Shown one piece after another: positions 1 through 5,038 of a DNA stretch of 7,315 nt. A program made the position numbers and the translations under genes. The stretch covers positions 7,726 to 15,040 of the forward strand of contig DNNV01000149.1 in the NCBI GenBank assembly GCA_003497505.1. Direction: 5' to 3'. How positions within the stretch are numbered: position 1 is the stretch's first letter; each line of letters begins with the position of its first letter. The stretch comes from Clostridiales bacterium (GTDB lineage Bacteria > Bacillota > Clostridia > Tissierellales > Sedimentibacteraceae). The notes under the pieces are model-generated. The model saw only the letters and a program-made list of their open reading frames with translations, was not told the DNA's origin and ran no database searches.

Positions 1-2018
1 GAATACTGTGAATCCGTAGCATATCCGCATCTTCTCAATGCCCATGCCCCCTGGGTGCTGTCAAACATAACCGCTCTGAATGGAGCATATCTTTCTCTTG
101 TGAGAAGAAGGTCATTGTGGTCATCCCAGCTTTCGCTCACGTTGTTGTATGCTCTGAAGTCATCATCAATTCTGAAGGAAACTCCGTTATATTCCTCCCA
201 TGTATTTGAGGTAACCGAACCCGCTGAACCCTTTCCTTTTATTCCGAACAGGTTGTTGGAAAATTGACCGGTATACTTATCAACCGGAACACTTTGTCCC
301 CATCCTGTTTCAAGGATTGCCTGAGCTGTCTGAAGAGCAGCCGACATACCTGTTTTCTTCTGAGTGTCAACTGCCAGCTTCGATGCGAAGTCCATGAACT
401 GATCCTTCGCAATTACAGGCAGAGCGGTGTATATTTTACCTGTATAAATTGTAAACTTAACATCCTCTGTTTTCAGGGTCTTTCCTCCATAAACAGCTTC
501 TGCCCTCAGGCTCCATGAGCCTTTGTCCTCAGGTGCCGGAGTGTATGATTGCTCCGTAAGAGTCTTGCTCACTCCAGTCTTTGTATTTGTAAGGATGTAT
601 TTCACACTGTCAGGTGTAATATTGCTCTTTATACCAAGTTTGAATGTTTCCGTAACAACCTGTGCCGGACCTACGCTTTGCAGCAGTATCTTTGGTGTTC
701 CCACAACATTGACCTTCACGGCTGCACTTCTGTATGTATTTCCCGCGGTATCCTTAACTCTGACATAAAGCTCTTTGCTGCCTGCCATTTCAGGGCCGGG
801 AAACCAGCTGTAATTTCCGTAGCCTGCCTTGTACAGCACAGTTTCTGCACCTGTAGAAGCGTCCACCGCTACGTATTCTGTTTCGCTGACATTAAAATTC
901 CTTGATGTCTTAAGTGTCACCGAGCCGTCTATTGTCTGCCCTGATGTAACTCCTCCAAGATTAATGTATCTATTCACGGCAACCCATACCTTAACATATT
1001 CTCCGTTGTAAGCTTTGCCTGCAGTGTCATATGCAATCACCCTCAGCCACATATTTCCGTTGTCCTCCATAACAGGGACCATTGTAAATTTGTCTGCAGG
1101 GTCAAGTCCTGAAGATATATAGTATGCGTTTGTATCAGGATTAATTATTTCATACTTCACATATGCCGCTGAAAAATTCAGCTTAGCTCCAAGGGGTACG
1201 CTTCCTGCTGTAACTGTTTCACCGTCTGTGAGACCTGTGAGTTTTATCTCCGGAGATATGCTTACCTTCACGGGAATTGAATCCCCTGTGAGGAAATTCC
1301 CCGCCTTATCGTAAACAGCAGCCACAAGTATTCTTTCTCCGTTGTCCTCCATTGAAGGCATCCATTTATATGCAGAATTCAAATCTGAACCTTTTGCAAT
1401 TATAAAGCCTTTCTTTGTATCCTTGTTGAGAAGAAGATACTTTATTTCCGCAGCACCCTGAGGTACACTTCCAAAAGCAGTTCTCAGATCTGTAGTACCT
1501 TTAATGGTTTGTCCTGATTTCACACTTGAAATTTCAGCATCAAAAAATGGTTCAATCTTTGATTCTTCAGATGAATTAATAACTACGGATCTTTTGTCGT
1601 TATCCCATCGTATGCCCACTCCCAACGCATTGCTTACAAGACGTATTGGCACAAATGTGCGGTCTTCCTTTATAGTGGGAGCAACATCTATTAAATTGTA
1701 AATTGTTTCATTATCTATAGTATACTCGACTAAACGGCTGTCTATGGATAATGCAACATGCATGTCCTCTTTTGATATATGTACTGTCCTGGTGCTGTTG
1801 TCCCACGTTACTACCGCATCCAGCTCCTCTGCAATCACTCTGAGCGGAACAAGCGTCCTGTCATTTTTTATGTAAATTTCAGGGTCCGTTTCTATTTTCT
1901 TTCCGTCAATCACAAGTTTTATGGGATCCTGGGCGTAAGCGTCCGGAGTAATATTGACAATAGCAATAATCACCAACAACACAATGATTATTTTCCAATT
2001 AAGTAATTTTTTCAGCAT
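1..2018 (-). CDS. Secreted GH73 endo-beta-N-acetylglucosaminidase with Cu_amine_oxidN1 and Ig-like repeats (3' end off window)
   Basis: Cell-wall hydrolase expected to cleave the N-acetylglucosaminyl bond of peptidoglycan outside the cell. At least 672 residues are visible and no stop is reached before the left edge. A signal peptide covers residues 1-29 (MLKK, a long Ile/Val/Leu core, then AYA before Q30). Residues 30 to about 155 hold two copper-amine-oxidase-N1 half-units, each with the hallmark DRT-x-VP-[LI]-R and a W-D-N/D motif (NDRTLVPLRV and EDRTFVPIRL). Four tandem beta-sandwich units of about 90 residues follow (about 163-252, 253-345, 346-438, 439-525), most with a 'YDTAGN'-type turn. 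The GH73 domain runs from about 530 to the edge: QTAQAILETGWG with likely catalytic E570, NNLFGIKG, WEEYNG (E608/E609), and near the edge RRCGYATD. GH73 domains usually end soon after this last motif, so little is missing. The start is set by AGAGGTG shortly upstream of ATG. The Cu_amine_oxidN1 units here probably act in wall or surface binding rather than as an oxidase. Family call is firm; the exact bond cleaved is inferred. Confidence 0.92.
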   Translation of the reverse strand, partial: MLKKLLNWKIIIVLLVIIAIVNITPDAYAQDPIKLVIDGKKIETDPEIYIKNDRTLVPLRVIAEELDAVVTWDNSTRTVHISKEDMHVALSIDSRLVEYTIDNETIYNLIDVAPTIKEDRTFVPIRLVSNALGVGIRWDNDKRSVVINSSEESKIEPFFDAEISSVKSGQTIKGTTDLRTAFGSVPQGAAEIKYLLLNKDTKKGFIIAKGSDLNSAYKWMPSMEDNGERILVAAVYDKAGNFLTGDSIPVKVSISPEIKLTGLTDGETVTAGSVPLGAKLNFSAAYVKYEIINPDTNAYYISSGLDPADKFTMVPVMEDNGNMWLRVIAYDTAGKAYNGEYVKVWVAVNRYINLGGVTSGQTIDGSVTLKTSRNFNVSETEYVAVDASTGAETVLYKAGYGNYSWFPGPEMAGSKELYVRVKDTAGNTYRSAAVKVNVVGTPKILLQSVGPAQVVTETFKLGIKSNITPDSVKYILTNTKTGVSKTLTEQSYTPAPEDKGSWSLRAEAVYGGKTLKTEDVKFTIYTGKIYTALPVIAKDQFMDFASKLAVDTQKKTGMSAALQTAQAILETGWGQSVPVDKYTGQFSNNLFGIKGKGSAGSVTSNTWEEYNGVSFRIDDDFRAYNNVSESWDDHNDLLLTRERYAPFRAVMFDSTQGAWALRRCGYATDSQY

Positions 2019-2045
2019 ATTTTCACCTCTCACTTCTTTTTTTAC

Positions 2046-2054
2046 ATTATATCA
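2046..2054 (-). promoter_or_regulatory. Extended -10 promoter for the GH73 gene
   Basis: On the minus strand the sequence reads TGATATAAT, which is a perfect TATAAT with the extended -10 TG one base upstream. No good TTGACA lies 16-18 bases further upstream, as expected of extended -10 promoters. It would start transcription near 2039, giving a leader of about 20 bases before the glucosaminidase ATG, with its Shine-Dalgarno inside. Confidence 0.65.
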
Positions 2055-2222
2055 CAAAAAATATCTTCAAATGTTACGTATTTATGTCTTAATTTATCCT
2101 CATTTGCCCCCAATATATTTACAGTCATTAATTTCACGCATAAAGTCAAACTCATCCCGCCTGCATATACTGTAATATATTCAACAATTAAACGGAATAA
2201 TACATTGAAAGGATGTTAATAT

Positions 2223-2669
2223 ATGGCTAATGCAGGCAAACCCTACAAAGCTAAAAACAAACTTATAAAAAAACTTGAAACCGCTGAAAAAGAAACTGGT
2301 TTTTTAGACGTCAGCGTATATTCGGAAAATACAAACGCCCCTGTAAGCGGTGCAGATGTATTCGTATACTATTTCAATGTCAGGGGCATATATCATGAAG
2401 CCGCTACAATAGATGAAATAGCTCATTATGTTACGGATAAAAACGGGAAAATACCTGTCATCGAGCTTCCGGTAATACACGTGTATGGTAAACCGGAAGA
2501 AAATATGGACGAATATCAGATGAGAGTCGATGCTAACGGTTATTACAACGTCATAATAATGAACATGGAGATATTCCCGGGTATTACAACCAACTATAAT
2601 GTAGTTTTGACTCCATTCCGCACAGGTGAAGAACATATAGAAGTTATTATCATACCGGAAAAACACTGA
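2223..2669 (+). CDS. Small protein with carboxypeptidase-regulatory-like (prealbumin-like) fold
   Basis: 148 residues, preceded by GAAAGGATG about 8 bases before the ATG. A basic, lysine-rich N-terminal stretch (residues 1-24) carries no signal peptide or membrane segment. From residue 26 the pattern is a transthyretin/carboxypeptidase-regulatory-like beta sandwich: GFLDVSVYS, then 'NAPVSGADVFVY', 'TDKNGKIPVIELP', 'MRVDANGYYNVII', and a closing 'ITTNYNVVLTPF'. The order 'inserted small domain, D-x-NG turn, GYY strand, final strand with L-x-P' resembles the accessory domain seen in clostridial peptidoglycan-binding and spore-cortex hydrolase proteins. That link is from memory of the fold pattern and is not proven here. 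The protein could be a cytoplasmic or forespore/mother-cell protein, since nothing exports it by the usual route. It is divergent from the cell-wall hydrolase and convergent with the next gene, so it is probably monocistronic. Gene call is strong, fold moderate, function unknown. Confidence 0.85.
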   Translation: MANAGKPYKAKNKLIKKLETAEKETGFLDVSVYSENTNAPVSGADVFVYYFNVRGIYHEAATIDEIAHYVTDKNGKIPVIELPVIHVYGKPEENMDEYQMRVDANGYYNVIIMNMEIFPGITTNYNVVLTPFRTGEEHIEVIIIPEKH

Positions 2670-2670
2670 T

Positions 2671-2724
2671 TTTATGTATGTCTTCCTATATCATGCAATC
2701 GGATATACGGAGGACACACATAAA
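2671..2724. terminator. Long imperfect hairpin between convergent genes, no T-tract
   Basis: Arms 2671-2686 and 2709-2724 pair over 16 positions (TTTATGTATGTCTTCC with GGAGGACACACATAAA, one A-C mismatch and one G-U). They continue into an inner stem TATATC (2687-2692) with GATATA (2702-2707), leaving a loop of about 9 bases. It starts two bases after the TGA of the 148-residue gene and lies 22 bases beyond the stop of the converging 303-residue gene. No run of T follows on either strand, so it may be a bidirectional transcript end or 3' stabiliser rather than a classical intrinsic terminator. Confidence 0.55.
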
Positions 2725-2746
2725 TCATCGACATATCTCCCATTAT

Positions 2747-3658
2747 TTATCTCATATATTCAAACTCATATAAAACATTGCCGTTTTTGTCCTTAATCTC
2801 AACAACTGTGCCATTTGTCCATTCAGGCATAATGTTCACCTTTTCATTGGAAGAATTAATTTCATTCAATTGAACTATATATTTGTAATTTATTCCGTAG
2901 CTGTCCTCTATATATGCGTATACCACCAGCTTATCATTTGGCTTTAACTCAAATTCTTCACTTACACCTGTACTTATGAACCTTGTAATATAATCGTGAT
3001 TTTCAGTAAACGGTATATCAGCATGCTGCTCCTTAATTTTTTCTCCGTTTAATTCGTATACAATATACGCCTTCTCCGGAGCATTGTTTTCATTTGAAGA
3101 AATACGAAGTTCAACTTCTCCGTTCATTTTATACTTACCTGAATTATATGACCCGTTCCCCAAATACGACCCATCTATCTGCAAAATAAACTTGTCTCTC
3201 ATGTCATAATATTTTTCAAGACTTTCTGTCTTTTTCACTCCGCTTTGCTCCAATACCGCCTTAAGCTGAAGTTCCCCGAAAATATTTGTATTGAATTCCG
3301 CAGCAAATGATGTTCCCTTGGGCAGCATGGAAATTTCCTTGTCATTCGCAAATATGCTTACAGTCAACTCCTCGGAGTATTCCTTCGGTGTAATCGTCAC
3401 TTTAACAGGAATGGTCAAATCTTCGTTTAATTTCTCTCCTAAAACCACTTCATAGCTATCCAAAATACTTCCCTGCTTCTCAAGTGCCGAATAAATATCC
3501 GAAGTAATACCTGAAATTCTGCTCTCCACACCATACATGGAGCTCCTGAGATTATTAAAATTCATGTCAATTGAATTCTCTATTCCATACAATTTGAATA
3601 AGGTAAAAATATTAAGTACCGCCAGAGCCACTAATGCAATTTCAAGATTTTTCTTCAT
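2747..3658 (-). CDS. Membrane-anchored beta-rich extracytoplasmic protein, unknown family
   Basis: 303 residues from the chosen start (MKKNLEIALVALAVLN). I do not recognise the family. Visible layout: one N-terminal membrane segment at about residues 5-22, with lysines before it and no clear signal-peptidase site, suggesting a type II anchor with the body outside. A polar helical stretch at about 24-72 may form a coiled coil or stalk. The rest (about 80-303) is strand-rich with Ig-like alternation (for example 'LTIPVKVTITPKEYSEELTV' and 'EVELRISSN') and ends at EFEYMR. There are no cysteines and no catalytic motif. An in-frame TTG at 3685 would add nine residues, but GGAGG lies between it and the two adjacent ATGs, so initiation at 3658 (or 3661) is preferred. 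It converges on the 148-residue gene and diverges from the LUD gene; no clear operon partner is visible. Confidence 0.85.
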   Translation of the reverse strand: MKKNLEIALVALAVLNIFTLFKLYGIENSIDMNFNNLRSSMYGVESRISGITSDIYSALEKQGSILDSYEVVLGEKLNEDLTIPVKVTITPKEYSEELTVSIFANDKEISMLPKGTSFAAEFNTNIFGELQLKAVLEQSGVKKTESLEKYYDMRDKFILQIDGSYLGNGSYNSGKYKMNGEVELRISSNENNAPEKAYIVYELNGEKIKEQHADIPFTENHDYITRFISTGVSEEFELKPNDKLVVYAYIEDSYGINYKYIVQLNEINSSNEKVNIMPEWTNGTVVEIKDKNGNVLYEFEYMR

Positions 3659-3663
3659 CATCG

Positions 3664-3668
3664 CCTCC
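3664..3668 (-). promoter_or_regulatory. Ribosome binding site that decides the start of the 303-residue gene
   Basis: GGAGG on the minus strand lies 2 bases before the first ATG (3661) and 5 bases before the second (3658). The second has the more workable spacing. The site falls inside the extension that an upstream TTG start (3685) would create, which argues against the longer protein. Confidence 0.75.
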
Positions 3669-3866
3669 AATATCACATATCTCAAATACTAATTACATAT
3701 ATATGACGAAATATTAAGAAATTTGTTCCATGATTTTTATTTTTCATTCCTTTACTGATATACTCCCTTCCATAAGCCATAAGGCATTATTTATTCATAT
3801 TTTACTGAACAATCAACATTTTAAAGCTCCGATTACAGACTGATTTTAACAAATACAACATGCCTG

Positions 3867-3895
3867 TTGATTGAAAGGATAAATGTCGGTATAAT
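3867..3895 (+). promoter_or_regulatory. Sigma-A promoter of the LUD gene
   Basis: TTGATT (3867-3872), a spacer of exactly 17 bases, then a perfect TATAAT (3890-3895). Transcription would start near 3902, giving a leader of about 47 bases with an AT-rich stretch before the ribosome binding site GAGAAGGA (3933-3940). Confidence 0.8.
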
Positions 3896-3948
3896 ATAAA
3901 TAACAGTTAACCAAATCGGAATTTTTTTTATTGAGAAGGATATCAGCT

Positions 3949-4590
3949 ATGGACAATAATATTATGTGGTATTTGGAAAAACAAGTTGAAAGAACCATTA
4001 GTAATTTAAAAAAACGTAATATGGCGGGCTTTTTCGTAAATGACGAGCATGAATTAAAAAAGGCGTTAAAAGAGCTTATAAATAAGAATTCAGTTGTCGG
4101 CATTGGAGATTCCGTAACTCTCCTTGAAACAGGCATTATTGACTTCCTGCGCAATGGAGATTACGACTTCTTGGATAAATACAGAGAAGGTATCACCGGC
4201 GAAGAGAAAAGGCAGCTTTATATACGAAATTTTTCAGCTGATACCTTTATGTGCAGCACAAATGCATTGACAGAGGACGGAGAACTTTACAATATTGACG
4301 GAAACGGAAGCAGAGTCGCTCCCATTATTTACGGACCAAAGCAGGTTATTATAGTTGCAGGGATAAATAAAATTGTCAGAAATATTGAAGAGGCTGAGAA
4401 AAGGGTCAGAAACTATTCTGCTCCTCTTGATGCAAAGAGATTAGGCAAGAATACCCCATGCACCACCCTCGGCTATTGTACGGACTGTAAAAGTCCTGAT
4501 AGAATATGCAATGATTTTACAATTATAAGAGGGCAGTTTGTCAAAGACAGGATTAAGGTAATAATTGTAGGTAAAAAATTAGGGTATTAA
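3949..4590 (+). CDS. LUD (DUF162) domain protein, LutC/YkgG-like
   Basis: 213 residues, the usual size of the single-domain LUD family (lactate utilization protein annotation). LutC-type members belong to the LutABC lactate oxidation complex, but stand-alone copies such as this have no firm role. Visible family features: 'VVGIGDSVTLLETGI' (about 49-63), 'ADTFMCSTNALTEDGELYN' (about 97-115), 'DGNGSRVAPIIYGPKQVII' (about 117-135), and a cysteine-rich end with C171, C177, C180 and C187 in the pattern PC-x5-GYC-x2-C-KSPDRIC. These cysteines could bind metal; that is inference. ATG at 3949 is chosen because GAGAAGGA lies 8 bases upstream; an in-frame TTG at 3931 would precede the binding site. No lutA or lutB neighbour is present, and the gene has its own promoter. 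It converges on the seleno-glutaredoxin gene, sharing the stem-loop at 4601-4665. Confidence 0.92.
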   Translation: MDNNIMWYLEKQVERTISNLKKRNMAGFFVNDEHELKKALKELINKNSVVGIGDSVTLLETGIIDFLRNGDYDFLDKYREGITGEEKRQLYIRNFSADTFMCSTNALTEDGELYNIDGNGSRVAPIIYGPKQVIIVAGINKIVRNIEEAEKRVRNYSAPLDAKRLGKNTPCTTLGYCTDCKSPDRICNDFTIIRGQFVKDRIKVIIVGKKLGY

Positions 4591-4600
4591 ATTTGACAAA

Positions 4601-4665
4601 AAAGACATCCGCTGTTATGGAGTATGCCACATATCGGACAGAACCTCGACAAAGCTGATGTCTTT
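4601..4665. terminator. Bidirectional terminator-like stem with a 47-base loop
   Basis: AAAGACATC (4601-4609) pairs perfectly with GATGTCTTT (4657-4665), and GC/GC continues inward after a mismatch. On the minus strand the stem runs into TTTTTT (4603-4598), a good end for the glutaredoxin gene. On the plus strand it runs into TTTATTTATT, serving the LUD gene less well. The loop is unusually long for an intrinsic terminator but can fold further, for example the small TATG/CATA hairpin on the minus strand. Confidence 0.6.
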
Positions 4666-4687
4666 ATTTATTGTATCGGTAGCTTCT

Positions 4688-4960
4688 CTATTCTTTCAAG
4701 CCATCAATATCCAATAAATTATAATCAAATACAATTTGTTCTCCGTTATTAATCACAATGCACGGCAGCCCAACACGACCACCTTCTTTAACTTCCTTAA
4801 ATTCAGGTGCATTGTCCCTGTATTTTAAAAACCGTTTTAGGTTCAACATATTTTCTGTAATATCAAGATATAAAAACTCAATTCCTTTTTCGGAAAGATA
4901 CTCTTTCGCCGGTAAACAGTCCGGTCAATGCCTGCTTCCGTACATAATTATTTTTTTCAT
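4688..4960 (-). CDS. Selenocysteine-containing glutaredoxin-like protein (UGA at codon 12)
   Basis: 90 residues when TGA at 4925-4927 is read as selenocysteine; the true stop is TAG at 4688-4690. A perfect AGGAGG (4967-4972) lies 6 bases before the ATG. The protein has a thioredoxin/glutaredoxin fold: beta strand MKKIIMYGS (1-9), redox motif U12-P-D-C15, helix AKEYLSEKG, strand 'IEFLYLDIT', helix 'NLKRFLKYRD', then VGLPC with the likely cis-proline P66 followed by C67, and a final strand. This matches the small glutaredoxin-related proteins of Clostridia, which carry CPDC where this one has U-PDC. Expected role: cytosolic thiol-disulfide exchange, with Sec replacing the nucleophilic cysteine; its substrate is unknown. 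Selenoprotein glutaredoxins are known in some clostridial relatives. The alternative is a pseudogene with a Cys-to-TGA point mutation. Against that are the intact frame of 78 codons after TGA, the exact replacement of the catalytic residue, and the hairpin just downstream. Ordinary callers would miss the gene or call a fragment. Confidence 0.85.
4891..4911 (-). promoter_or_regulatory. Candidate bacterial SECIS hairpin following the UGA codon
   Basis: On the minus strand, GAAAGA (4907-4902) pairs perfectly with TCTTTC (4898-4893) across the loop GTA. Alternatively AAAGA/TCTTT is extended by CGG/CCG (4911-4909 with 4893-4891) with a two-base bulge. The apical loop begins with G and lies 23 bases after the UGA. 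This fits the general bacterial SECIS description (short stem, G in the first two loop positions, loop about 16-37 bases after UGA). It would recruit SelB during decoding. The fold was judged by eye. Confidence 0.65.
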
Positions 4961-5009
4961 TTTCTTCCTCCTGATTCCTTAATCTTTTTAGCTACCTTAC
5001 AGTATATTC

Positions 5010-5038
5010 ATATTAAATAACATCCCAGTCCCTGTCAA
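5010..5038 (-). promoter_or_regulatory. Candidate sigma-A promoter of the seleno-glutaredoxin, inside the 3' end of the TPR gene
   Basis: On the minus strand a perfect TTGACA (5038-5033) is followed after exactly 17 bases by TAATAT (5015-5010), which matches TATAAT at four of six positions and overlaps the TAA stop of the 723-residue gene. Transcription would begin near 5003, giving a leader of about 40 bases. Co-transcription with the upstream TPR gene (52-base gap) is also possible. Confidence 0.5.

Noticed and set aside
55..2006. Several plus-strand open frames of 60-118 codons
   Set aside because: They lie antisense to the continuous GH73 frame, whose protein has clear domains. They lack ribosome binding sites and have low-complexity, unprotein-like translations.
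2121..2147. Possible sporulation sigma-factor promoter (AC, 16 bases, CATAAAGTC) before the 148-residue gene
   Set aside because: The -10-like element deviates from the sigma-K CATANNNTA form, and no sigma-E -35 lies at the right distance. The information content is too low in AT-rich DNA to call it.
2304..2666. 120-codon minus-strand frame
   Set aside because: Antisense to the 148-residue gene; rich in Tyr/Ile/Cys as expected from reading an AT-rich gene backwards, with no start signal.
3931..3948. Upstream TTG start for the LUD protein
   Set aside because: The ribosome binding site GAGAAGGA lies inside this extension and is correctly spaced for the ATG at 3949.
3846..4154. 102-codon minus-strand frame over the LUD gene
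   Set aside because: It covers the LUD promoter and coding start on the opposite strand and has no ribosome binding site or recognisable domain.
4688..4960. Reading the glutaredoxin TGA as tryptophan through an alternative genetic code
   Set aside because: TGA ends the 148-residue gene at a natural boundary just before a hairpin, and tryptophan at the catalytic cysteine position would abolish the redox motif.
4758..4982. 74-codon plus-strand frame
   Set aside because: It is the antisense shadow of the seleno-glutaredoxin; its translation shows no family features and it lacks a ribosome binding site.
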